Assembly: GCF_036669915.1 (NCBI RefSeq)
Contig: NC_089316.1
Coordinates: 25,144,493 to 25,208,492, forward strand
Direction: 5' to 3'
DNA: 64,000 nucleotides
From: Pocillopora verrucosa
Lineage: Eukaryota > Cnidaria > Anthozoa > Scleractinia > Pocilloporidae
Positions 12,099 to 24,495 of this stretch are shown piece after piece (position 1 is the first letter of the stretch; each line of letters begins with the position of its first letter). Below the pieces are notes generated by a model, which saw nothing but the letters and a program-made list of their open reading frames with translations, was not told where the DNA came from and did not search any database. Made by a program: the position numbers and the translations under genes.

Positions 12099-14846
12099 TT
12101 GTCAATTTGTTACATTGTACATAACAACTATAACTTTGTAGTGCGGCATATACAAGGAAAATATTGTAAGTTAGGAATCCGGCAGCTAATTATTTAATAC
12201 AATATCAGAATAGAACTCTTACAGAAAAGCCACGAAAAAAAAACCAAAACAAAAAAATTAATAAATAATAGGGGGAGAAAGTCGTTATCTCTAGTGACGA
12301 AAGTCCTAATTTGTTTCAAGTTTTTTTGAGCTGCTTATGCCGAACCTTAAGTTGGCTTGTCAGTGCATTTTCGGTGACCAGAGCTCTGTTTCTATACAAG
12401 AAACTATTGTACGTTTAGATTTTGATCTGCTTTTTGTAGATGCATATGCATTTTGAATTTACTTCTGCTAACTGATAATTACCAAACGTAGAGCATTTCG
12501 TGTTCTTAGAATGTTTATTTAATTGATGAATCCATGGTATGACATTTGCATCTGCTTTCAAAAAGATGGAAACGGCCAACATATAAAGCTAGTAATAAAA
12601 CCTCTCCGTGGAGATTGAGACCATATTGATCTTAGCATGTCTCTTTACAGCGTAGGTCTGTTCTCCTCTATAAAAAAAACACCTTCGGCGCCCCTCCCCC
12701 CCCCCCCCCCTTAAGGAAAACGAAGCAAAGTTTAGGCTTTGTAATTTGGTCGATATAGTCTCTTATCACCACTTTAGGGGTTACTGTACTGCCTTCGCTC
12801 TGCAAAACACTACAAGGATAGGATAAATGATGGAGTGTTATGACTTATCGTGGCTTACGCATGCGTGGGCCATCAAAGTACTGGACGTGGCGTGGCTGAA
12901 TGAAGAAGTTTAACCCCAACCAATTTTGCTCCCTTCTTTTATGTGCACGTTATAGACCGTCTGTCTTGTTGTCACCTTTCAACAAAACAAAAACAAACAA
13001 AAAAATCTGTACAAAAAGCACACAAAGAACCAAATGCTTTTCTAGTCAAGATAGTGATTTGGCAATTGTGATTATTTACCGTGCTGCATATATTTCCTCC
13101 ATTGAATGTGAGCCGATAACGGCGATAAAATCAATTTTCCTTGAGACACTACGTGTTAGCGTTACGAGCGTTTAAAAATAAAAGAATGGTAGAATTAGAA
13201 TATCAGGTATGTTTTCTATACCGCGTCTGTATTGTTTTCTGTTTGATTAATTGTCGGAGATCCGATGGTCATAATCACAAATTCTAGTTTGATATGCATG
13301 CGAAAACTGAAAATAATATTGAACCTAAATGGAATGTTCTATTATGGAAAACCTCATCTTTTTATAAAGCCTTTGCCACCAGTGTGTAAGGCGATATTGA
13401 TCTACCCGTCATCCACCTGTTTATGTACGTAATTATGACAATTTGACATTGGAGATGTTATAACGAGCCCATAAGCTTAAAAGCTAATTTCCTTTTAGGC
13501 CATTAGTGGAAAAGACTCGGACTCAAACCGTTTACAGTCTCACTCCGCACTAAGTGAGACTTGCATCAAATCATTTTACATCGCTGTGTAGGGCCTAGGT
13601 GAAGCAGTCTGAATAAGCAATATTTCGAGAAAACTAAAGCTAAAAATAGAGTTGTGAGCGAAAGAAGAAATAACAATTTATTTAAATGCTAAAATATGGG
13701 AGAACTTTTCATTAATAGGTTTATAATTGAAGGCCTCGCAGACGTTTGATGACGTTAGGAAAAGAAATAGCAATGATTATCACATCCTTGAATCCGCCTT
13801 AATTTTTCCTTTTCTTCTTTTCCTCTATATCCTTGACCTAATAATTCTCGTTTTGCCGGCATTAAAATGAAATATTTTATTTCCTTCTAATACCAATAGA
13901 ATAAGGTTTAAAATCCTTATTTTACATCCTTCAATTGCCATCTGCTGTCAACTTAGTTAATGTGTTGTCTTAAAAATGTCTATATTCGTAATAACGCCAA
14001 TCAAATAGTTTGAGGAGTTAAATCTTAAAGAAAGGTTTTTACGTTTCAAATTGTCAAAGGAAAAATATAATTTTTTTCGTCTTTCATTAAGGGGTACAAA
14101 AAGAAGGGAAATATATTGTAATTAGAGACTTTCCCCAGGCAGAAATGATAAAATATTCATCCAAAAATTTGCTCAACCTCATGACAGTTTGTCATGCAAA
14201 CTAGAAAATTCAGCCGTTTTCAATAAGGACACCTATTGAGTTGAACACTCTTTGTTTTGTCTTAATCCTCACTCATTACACATTTCTCATTGGCGATTTT
14301 GTTAACACAAATACGCCAGTCTGCGCCTGAACTATGGGTGAATTAGAATTTTAAAAAATATCGAAAAAAAACAGTGGTGCGACTCATTGACTTTTCATTA
14401 GCTATTTCATATTAAGAAAATAGCAAGTTTGAAAACTATTTTGTTGGTGGGGAATTTTATTGGAAAAAAGTAGCTAGGGTGAGAACATTTTCGTTTCCTC
14501 TATAACGAACACAATGAAAAAAAAACATCCGCTTTGAGCAATTTTTAATTCACAGCCACCTGCTATTTTCCGAGTGGTTTCCATGACACTTTTGGGTATG
14601 AGAAATAATTATTCTTGTCATGTCTTGCTATTGTCTCAATTTATAAAGTAAATACGGACCCAGCTAGTCAATTTAGTGCCAACAAACCTAAGGAATAATG
14701 TGTTAGAAACTCACACCTAGTTTGGTCTCTGCTCTATTCCTTGTTCGCTCAAGATCGAACGTATCTCTGTTTGTAACGTCTACCCAAAGCCATTGAAAAA
14801 AAGATTAATACCTTCATCACTATTTCACGAGATGGTGATCTCAACA
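12099..14846. other. Intergenic spacer between receptor genes A and B
   Basis: It holds the 3' UTR of A (possible AATAAA at 12260) and a block, 12100-13610, clearly homologous to 24496-26110 downstream of B. It then holds the 5' flank of B (13930-14846), homologous to the flank of A. The join between duplication units therefore lies near 13.6-13.9 kb. A poly-C run sits near 12700. No gene seen. Confidence 0.55.
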
Positions 14847-15977
14847 ATGCCGAATTCATATCGGAAAGTTAGAAAGGAAACTCTAGCCAAAATGTTCTGG
14901 ATAATGGTTTTTCTTGCACTAATGGTTGGTGAGTATGAAAAAGTAAAATGGTAACCTTTATGTATATAAACTTTTAAAAAAATCGATATGTTAAGTAGGC
15001 TATTGGTTCTATGTTGTACTTTCAATTTGGCTTGTTTTTCGACGGAGCCCTTTAAAGCTCTCTTAGACGCTCTTTAAAGGAAAAGTACGGTATAGAAATT
15101 TTAATTCTGGTGAAAGAACTCTTCCTTAGGAATCCGAAAATAATTCCCGTTTTATCCAGTTCGGAACGGAACCCACACAAATGCAGTTGAAACAAACAAA
15201 TTCCAATTCGCCAAGTACTGAGACGTCATTTGTGGTAAAATTGATATCCTAAGCTAACAATGTTCGACAACGGAAGAATTCCTGACGCTCTCCATGTAAC
15301 ATGAGGCTCTGTTTATATATACATCAAATAAACTTGGAATAGGAGACCTCCTATATAAAATTTTCCCAAGGTAGGCTATGTGGTAATTCTTTAAAGTACC
15401 CTTTCTTTCAATTTTATCTTGTTCACTTCCATATTTATATTCCATAATTTACAAAAGTAAAATAGTGAATTTCCTTGATCTAGTGACCTCCATTAGGTAA
15501 ACAAAGCATACAAGCTATAAAGGTCGATTTACAATTTAATCAAAACTATAACAAAATTCTCGAACGTGACTGGTTATCATGAGCCTGATTTGAGCACTAA
15601 TAGGACAGTGTACGCGTCATGCTTGTAATTGGACACTGTAATAGGACGGTTTACGCGTCATGCCTGTGTAAGTGGACAGAACGCGTCATATCCGCGCGCT
15701 ATTGTCTCGCATTTCCCCTAGTTAACTAATGTTTTTTTTTCTTTTGTTTGTTTTTTTTTTAATATAAAAACACATATCCGATGTCTAGTTTCTTTCTCGA
15801 ATTTTGTCATCGTTTTGATTAATTGGTAACAGGACTTTGTGTCGTCCAATTCTGTCTGCAATCATACCCGCTTAGTGGTCGTCCGATTTTCTTAATCATT
15901 TGTATGATTAGAGACCGAATTGGACTCCACTCAAGTTGACAATAAACTTCTACTGTTTTTTTTTTTTTTTTTAATTT

Positions 15978-16058
<81 letters not shown>

Positions 16059-19000
16059 TTTCTCCGGTTTTCGTCAGACTAGCTTGCAAACAACTTTAGC
16101 GTTTTGTTTGGATGAGGTTTGTGAAAAATTTTTATTCTGTCGTTGCCTACTCTTTTGACAGATGATCTTCGAGTCTCTCATTTCTCACTTGGTGGTTGCC
16201 AACAAGGGCTATTCTGAAAACATTGGCTAGTAAACACACAGCTTCAAATGATCCGTGCTAAGTAACACACTGAAGCTTGGCCCTTGCAATTTCAGTAACA
16301 ATTCACATCACTCAATTAGCAATTTGAAATAAATCCGTCGCGGGCACTGCGCTGTTCTTTTGTAGAAACTCAAAAATTGTCATTCCAGAAACAAAGATTT
16401 TATTTTAGAAGAATTAATTACCTCCGATTCCAGATCGAGTCAATCGCCAAGAAAATTCATTTCTTGAAAGCATAAATTCTTGTTTTCTGATGGCATCTCA
16501 TGACAGTTGCCGCAAGAGCACCACTCGCGATTTCCAAGTCGTGAGCGCGTAGATGTCTCTCCTTTTATCTATTCCTGAGTTTCTTCGTCAACAGCGATTT
16601 CTTCTTCTCCTGAAGCCGAGCTATGTTGCGTCTCAAAAATGAATGGGCGTATTACACCGTCTTGATTAAGATCCATGTCGAGAAGTGAGTCAGTATCGCT
16701 CTCTTCGCCGCTGTTTTCTTAGTTTTTTATCCTTCTTGGTCGAGATTACAATGCTTGATCATCGCTACGTCAAAACAAGGATAGAGGATTTAAATTTTGA
16801 AATCTCAATTTTTTTAATCGTGATTTCTGGCAACAAAAACACAAGGCATGTCAGGAACTTTTGATTTAGGCAAACTTTTTATAGAACGTACTTCCCCTTT
16901 GCAGGGAGGGGATTTCACTTCTTAAGTATAATACAAAAACTTTATGTTTTATCAAAGTATTTCCGTCAAGCAACGATTATTTGTTCTGTGCTTTAGCAAT
17001 ATACGTATAAACGTGGACGATGGCTTCTTGTGTTTAGTTACAGCTGTGTGATGATTTTCGTTGATTTTCGCGCTGAAACCAAGGATACCAAAGAGTATGC
17101 TCAACGATACTTGAAACAGGCTATCGCATGGATATGTATTTCTGTGCTCTTTTTAGTGACTATCGCATAGTCTTTATCGAGCAACTAACTGAAATGAATA
17201 ATGGAAATTGTGACAGTCACCAACGAATGTTCTGCTCTCTAGTAATAATCTAACAGGAAATTTAAGCTGAAAAAGAAATGTTTGAGTCGTCATTGAGAGT
17301 TAGGTACAGTCAAGTATTTTCTCTCAAATTTAATCCATATTTGTTTTTCAGGTCATAGTAACCAGTGCTCCAGAAAACACGCAGAAATGAAAGTTTCGGG
17401 GATAAAAGACAACTGTTCGCGGGTTGATGACATAACTAAGGAGCCTCCGTTAAAAATCAAATGCCGCAGAGGGAATTGTGCTGAATGGTGCGAAACCTTC
17501 GGTGATTGTCTCCAGCAATCCTGTGAGTGGCGAAAAAAATGCGCACGGAAGTTTAAAAAACTCTTTAGGGGACATCGCCGGACAAAGATCAAGGTGAATG
17601 CCAGAGGAAACCAGTCATCATATAACATTGACGTCAAATTTTGTGGATGGAAGGGTCGTTATCAAGTTTACAAGTTATCTGATAGCGCATCGCAAGAAAA
17701 TAGTATGTATAAGGTTCCTTTTGTTTTAAACATGAGATCATTCCTCATTAAGAATTTCATTAATTTGTTTATTCATAAATCCATCCGGCCGTCCTCTCTC
17801 GATCACTCCTTCGCTCTTTCGATCCCAGTCAGTCATCTATCAATCTCGTGTTTTCCTTAATCATCAGTTTACTTTTTAATTTATTTATTATTATTATTTT
17901 TTTATTGCCCCCTCGTTTATTCAAATTACTAAACCATTTTTCGGGATTATGATGAGTGCTATATATACGTCCTTTCTACATAGGTGATCTGCAAGAAGGG
18001 GAAAACTTACGCAAAGAGGTACTCTATTTATGTTTTTGAAAAAAACATGTATATCGCTTTTAATTTTTTGGGTAAGAATTTAGTTCTCGCTTCTTGATAT
18101 GCCTGCATAGATTACGTCACTTTTCATCGTGAAACTCCTTTATGCAGAACTGTCTGCATCCCCACAATTGACATGAAAAGGACGTTGCTGTGTTTATAAC
18201 ACGGAGGCAATGCGAATGTTGATATTAACGCACACGCAGACCGTAATAGATATGATGGATGATAAAAAAACATCATGGGACCTATTTACAAATAGAGAAG
18301 CCATGAGTTTGCTCTTTTCTGTTGTAACGCATGCAGGAAGCAGTAAGACACGAGAAGTGATCTCCCATCCCCCTCCCCCCCCCCCTCCTCCCTTCAATAA
18401 ACTTGCTACAATAAGCCAATCAGAATCCTTGTCAGAAAGGTTCAAACAGTCTGATTGGTTGGACAAGGTGTCATAAATTTCAAACCATCAAAATTCATAA
18501 AATATCAAAGTTCTGCAATAGATTACAACCTGGAATAATTTAGGCGGCCGATGTAATTTCTAATGCTTGCTTCACTGCGATGACCGGAGACTGCCGTGAC
18601 GATCTAGCCGCGATGGACCTCAGCATGATCGCTTTCGCTCTGGCACCGGCTTGATTTGTATGAATTTTAACAGTTATGCCAGTTTGCCTATATTTCTCAA
18701 AATTCCGTTTTGTTTTGTTTTGTTTTTCAACACGAAACTTAAACTAGATGCGAACTTTTGTGTGATAAGGTTTATCGTTCCCTTTTTAAAATTAAACCAT
18801 TTTACCGTTTTTTTGAGGATTTGCTCAGCTCTTTGAAGTTCGTTGCCCTTTTTAAAATTAAACCATTTTACTGTTTTTTTAGTACTTGCTTAGCTCTTTG
18901 AAGTCCGTCACTGAGTTTTATTCCGATGAGATACGCAACAAAAGTGAAGATAAGAAGGAAAAGATAGAGGAAATGTTTTTTGAATTGACCACGTTGGAAA

Positions 19001-22000
19001 CATCCTTGCTGGAAACTGCACAACTCAAATTCAATCACACAACAAGCGAATTTAATATGAGCAGCATTTATGCAGGTAAGGTATTTTCTTAATATAATAA
19101 GTATGTTGAACGTCACTGTCGTTCCGATTCAAGGGCTGGCCATGAAGAGATGTCCATTACATGAAATAGCCTCGCAATAACATTTAAGGACAACATAATT
19201 ATACTAAGCATGAATAAACTAGTTCTTACTGTTCTATCTGTTTCGATTAAAACCTGATAATTTTGTTTTCTCTTAAAAGGCTTAGGTAACCTTTTTCCCC
19301 TATCAAGTCAAACTGATCATTTTTATTGTTGATATTACTAATTGTTATTATTGATATAATTTTTACACCTTTCCGTTAGATGTTCTGGTCAGGAAAACTT
19401 TCTACCAAAATGAAAGCCACCACTTTCGTCTGGAAGAACCTAACGGGGAAAATTTCCTGAGCATTCCATCGGGAAACTTGGACAATGGTTAAAAAAGTTT
19501 ATTCAAATATTTCGTGTTCCAATATTATTTACTTGTAAATGTATTTAGCTATGTTTTCATTTTAATTTTGTTAGTCGATATAGCGAAATTCACGAATTCG
19601 TTTCATCTTTATCATTTTCTCAGGTTCAGTAGTTCTTGGAATGATATACAAAGACCTCCATCAATTATTCATCACTAACCAGACAGAGAACAGTACTCTG
19701 AACAATTCCAGGTCACCCGGCAATTATAACTATACGTTTATTTTCTATCTTTGTATGCACAACGACTGATAAATTTCCTTCACGCTAGAAACTGAAGGGT
19801 TTTTTACGTTAGACAATTTATATCTATTTCTCTTCTGTATACTTGAAACGGTGCATTTGAAGTTAAGTGATTCTTACTTTCATCGCTCTGAAATAGGGAT
19901 GTCACCTCCATTATTATGGCTGCCACAATAACTCCTCCACCCAAGAAACTTCAGGAAAATATAACTTTGAAGTTCAAAAACATTAAGGTAGCGAGACTTA
20001 CGCTGTTCTTTCCTGCCGATTTTGTTATACCTTGTCATTTCTGGTTGAGATTAAGTGACTCTATTAGCTGTCTGAAATGAAATTCGCCTTTTTTCAGTAT
20101 GAATGTATTGTTTATGAATTCTAATTTCGCTAGATTTCGATTTATGGTGCAAATTGTGTTTCATTACATAATTTATTATTGTTTCATTATTTTAGAATTC
20201 AAATAACAAGAAAAAGTGTATGTTCTGGAACATGTTGGATGATAGATAAATATTATTCGAATGTCCCTCTTTTTTTTTCTTCTTTTTCTTTTTTTCTATT
20301 CAACTCTTATCATGAGGCTAGCGTTGGGCTAATTAAGTGGGAATAATGTATGATTCATGCTTACCGGCGTCGTCTCAGGTTGATGCGGACACTTATATCT
20401 AAATTAAGTCAAGTCGCGAAAATTATCCAATTAGCTAAATTGTGTTGCCCTTTGTTCAAATTTTTTTTCACGTAAAGCTCTCCATGCGTGAAGAGCAAAG
20501 TTTTTAAAACTAGTGAATACATGCAAGTTCTCACAGGAATCATCGTCTAACAACCGGATTTTCACACTTTGATAAGTTACATTCATTAAAAGATATGGGG
20601 TTCCGTTCGCATGACTTGTGCACTAAAATCTCACTTGATCGATAAATTATCTATCATACGTTTCAGTTCCATTGGCTGGTCAGGAGAAGGGTGCTATGTC
20701 AAATCTACTGATGCATACCAAACAGAGTGCACCTGCAATCATTTGACTCATTTTGCTGTTCTTCTGGACACATCTTCTGGAACAGAGACTGCCGATATAT
20801 CAGCGGTAAGTGTCACCACAACGCCTGCAACTCCCCTGTACGATAGTATTTGCTGGTACATTCAAACAAATACCTATTTATTTAACATTTTAGTTCTTAA
20901 GGTAGAATAAAACTTGGTTAAGTTGATGTATTAAGATTTGTAAGTCTTTTAAAGTATTGTTTTCATTTATATTTTCACCCATAAAGAATGATGAAAAGAA
21001 CTTGGAAATTCTCACATACGTCGGGCTGACCCTCTCTGTAATTGGGATCTCATTGACGATAATCAGCTATGTTACTCTCACGTGAGTTAAGTAGTTAGAA
21101 ATTATTAGAAATGGTTGTTAGTCAAAAAAGTGGACAATTGATCGCAAAAATGTTTCCAAGTATGCTGGGTTCTGTCAAAGGACAGACACGAGTGATACTC
21201 AGACCGTACTAACCGTACTTTGCTCCTTGTTTCCTCATTTCTTTGAGTTTCATGATGACGAGAAGACCTGGAGCCATCTACTGTATTCCTCGAAAAAAAA
21301 TAATGATACGAAAAAAAAAGGGGGGGGGGGGAACCCGTATCACTAACAATATCCTAGCCCTAACTTCTTAAAAAGATAGAAAGAGTTATATTTATAAAAT
21401 AAAGGGAAAAAACAATCACCTACATCGTAAATAACGAATGTCTCTTTTATTTCTTTTTAATGTATTTTTTCTTCTCTTCTCTGGTCTATTTTTTTTCTCG
21501 TTTTTCTTTGCGTGCCAGAGACATGAGACGACCTTTATCCCAGATTCGAGTGAGTCTCGTCGCTTCTCTTGGAGCAGGGCAAATCATGTTTCTTACCGGG
21601 ATTAGAGCGACTGGGAACAAGGCAAGAATTCCGTGGAAATTGAAGTTTTTACAGTCCAAAACTGGGCAGTTTTAAATATTTCGGTTTTTTTTTTCTTTTT
21701 TTTACATTTTTACTTTTGTCGAAAATTAGTTTTCTTGTATTTCAGTTAAAAACGGGGTTTATTATGAGCTGTGCTTCCTCTAAATCTTTCTTTTCGATTG
21801 GTCAGTCTCCAAAAAGAGTCAGGACGACAGCATTATTAATATTTACGAAGCAAATCAATCATGTGTCATTGTATATATCATTCAGGCAGATTGCAAAAAT
21901 CCGTTTTCGTTTTCTATTTTCTCCAGGGAAGTTGCGTTACAGTGGCGGCCCTTATGCAGTACTTTTTGATGGCCGCCTTCTGCTGGATGCTGGTCGAGGG

Positions 22001-24495
22001 AATCTACCTCTACCTGTTTATTGTAAAGGTCTACAACGTTGGCAACAAGTTAAGAATGTGCCATGGAATTTCATGGGGTAAGGAACTCTATGGCTATTAA
22101 AATATTTAAACACTTTTATTACCATCCTTTTATGTTGATCTAGTAACCTATGTCCCAGAAGTCCAACTAATTTTAGAAACAGTTCCTTCGAATTCAAGAA
22201 TACGCGGCCAGGAACATACTCTATCACTTATATTGCGCAGTACATTCCTATATAGCTCTGACTAGGGGGTTCAAAAGGTAAATATCTAATGTGGAAAGGA
22301 AAATTATACCCTTGAAAGGTGAGAATAAGTTTCAAATCTGATTTTTGGTTCAATTCTGTAGGCCTTCCCGCGCTCGTCGTTGCCATATCACTGAGTATTG
22401 CAGCTGGAAAAGATGGGATCGGAAGTTTTTTGGCTAATAAATAGTTAGGAGAGTTTCATTGTACTGATCTAATGTCATCACACTCAAGTTTCCAGGAACT
22501 GATGTAACACAAGTATTTTAGAAAACGAACAACGAACTTGTTACAGCTGAAAAAAATGCACGTATAAATAAAAAAATGATCCTTTTTGGTTTTTTTTATG
22601 TACCGGCTTATTGTTATTGTGTTTTAAGATGGAAGACAAAAGTTCTGAGCCTTAAGATCGGTTTTGAATCGGGTTGTTTAGGCTGTAATTATGGATTCCA
22701 TCAGTCTATGTTCTGTAGAAAAGGCATTCAATGTGTGGAAAGTCCATATTGGTATTTCAAGTAATCATTTACAATCACATCATCTATTTATAGCTTAACC
22801 TGTTTTGTTTTGTTTTGTGTTTTCATCAAAGCTGCTGGATGTCTTCTGCCAATGGTCTGATCTGGATATTTATAGTATTTGTCGTGCTGATTGAATTTGT
22901 AAGTGAAAATAATCAGGATAATCATTATCGAAACTAAGAAAAACTTCCAAGGGGTTCACATGGGTCTATTTTCTTCTTTAAGTTTAACATTCTGATCCTC
23001 GGGCGGGTTATCAAGGAGATGGTGACTATGCAACAAGAGAAGGAGAAACGTAGCGAACAAATAAGGTATGGTCTTCTCCATAGAAGGAAATCCGGCTTCC
23101 GGAATGTTGGGTCTTGGAATCAGCTCCTTCTCTAGAAAACAACAATCTGGAATCCAACCTTTTCAAAAATCTACCGAGGAAGAGTCCGAAGTCCGAAAAG
23201 GAACAATGAGAAACCATCTTGATAGAATTTCTACCCAATAGAGCTTTTTCATCAACAATCACATCATCAAAAGTACCTCATTTTGCTTTTTTTTGTTATT
23301 GTTGTTGTTTTTATTTGTTTTGTTTTATCCAGACTTGGTGTGAAGGCATGCATAGTTATGATTCCTCTGCTGGGAATCTCGTGGTTATTTGGGTTATTGG
23401 CACCCTTACACAAAGCTTTCGCCTACATCTTCACGATCCTCAATTCTTCACAGGTGAGATGTAGATAAATGTCTGTGGAGATCAAAAGACGTTATATTCT
23501 GTCAGATGCACAGTCCCGGGAACCTTGGGATGGTGTTATGTTGAACTCATTACTCTGCCAACTCAATGGTTTAAAAACTGTGTAAATCTCGTGAAAATCA
23601 TAATCAAATCATCATCGTCATGATTTTAAAAAAAAAACTTCTCACATCCCATTAATTCAACAGGGTTTCGTGATCTTTCTTCTTCACTGCGTGAGGAACA
23701 GCAAGGTCAGTGATTTATCGCTTAAAATTGCATCACAAGGTCCGGTCTTACATCGGTTTTTGAAATTACAGTGGAGACTAGGAAGTTCTATTTAATTTAA
23801 ATGTCATTTCAAAGAAATTAAGCCCTAGTTCAAAGGGCTCGTGCATAGAAACAGACTAACTGGAAAGCAAAAGCAACAGGACAAACGGAAGAACTATAGG
23901 ACCAAAATTATCATTGTACTCACATGTTCTCTAGGGTATGGAGCTCCACAAGTGCGCAGGAGCTCCGCTGTTAAACAAATTTTCGTGGCTGAGGATGAGG
24001 GTGGGGGAAGAAAGAAGAAAGGACATGGATTCCAGATCAAGAGTCAGAATATAAATTTAATGTTGATTATATTTCCTAGAGAGAGAAAATAAAAAGAAAT
24101 TATACGACATTTTTTACATTTTATGTCGATACACGTGCAGATTAACTCCAGGTGGCTGAATGACGTCTAATTTAGTTGTGACTTGTGAGAATTGGCTGCT
24201 GTTGAAAGCCTGTACATCACAAAGTCGAGGAAAAAAGAGTACGACTTACAAACTCCTTGAATGCAAAAATGTGGCTAATTTAACTTGCAATTTACAGGTA
24301 AGAGCTCGTTTGAGAAGAAGGATTCAGGCCATCTTTCCAGCAATGGATGTTGGAACTAGCACTAAACGAACATCCGTAATGCCCTCAGAAGTAAATGAGG
24401 ATTCCACAGCCATTGCTGCGCCGAGAAAAATAAAGGTTCACCCACTGACTGACGGCGAAAAAACTAAAAGAGTCTCGAACAAAACCTCTATGTAG
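14847..24495 (+). CDS. Adhesion G-protein-coupled receptor, gene B, with a mutated splice donor
   Basis: Tandem paralogue of A with the same 18 exons: 14847-14928, 17352-17702, 17984-18018, 18883-19075, 19380-19487, 19624-19711, 19897-19987, 20196-20245, 20667-20805, 20987-21081, 21519-21621, 21927-22077, 22362-22443, 22832-22898, 22983-23065, 23333-23453, 23664-23705, 24298-24495. They sum to 2079 nt (692 aa) in frame. The signal peptide is 27 residues, followed by the Cys-rich module, stalk, GPS ([12 protein letters not shown]), 7TM and a tail close to that of A. No frameshift or stop is seen in any exon. The one lesion is at 20246: exon 8 is followed by AT instead of the GT found in A and C. 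Read-through meets TAA two codons later, giving a 333-residue ectodomain without GPS or membrane segments. It could be a decaying gene, a secreted form, or an intron rescued by a nearby donor. The TM2 intron uses a GC donor, as in A. Confidence 0.8.
15982..16057 (+). repeat. (GT)n microsatellite in intron 1 of gene B
   Basis: About 38 uninterrupted GT dinucleotides follow a T-rich stretch. The homologous intron of inverted gene D (about 56.2 kb) lacks it, so it expanded in this copy. Confidence 0.95.
18281..18740. mobile_element. Degraded copy of the gene A intronic element
   Basis: It opens with ACAAATAGAGAAGCC, shares the AATAAGCCAATCAGAATCC block and the GGCGGCCGATGT block with 6262-7575, but has lost most of the palindrome. 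A poly-C run near 18370 replaces part of it. It sits in the intron before exon 4 of B, a different intron from the one used in A. Confidence 0.5.
18777..18905 (+). repeat. Tandem duplication of the exon 4 splice acceptor in gene B
   Basis: About 65 bp, starting CCCTTTTTAAAATTAAACC and including a T-rich tract, an acceptor-like AG and a CTCTTTGAAG phrase from the exon start, occurs twice in tandem. The downstream copy (AG at 18881-18882) opens the frame used in the annotation. The upstream copy reads TTTTTTTGAG and would run out of frame into a stop, so it is probably inactive or a weak competitor. Confidence 0.7.
20246..20247 (+). other. Mutated 5' splice site (AT for GT) in gene B
   Basis: Exon 8 ends GATGATAG followed by ATAAATAT. 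In A the same position reads GATGAGAG followed by GTAAATAT, and C has GTGAAA. The acceptor downstream remains a normal AG (20665-20666), and the U12 AT-AC consensus ATATCCTT is absent. Splicing here should fail or shift. Confidence 0.8.
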
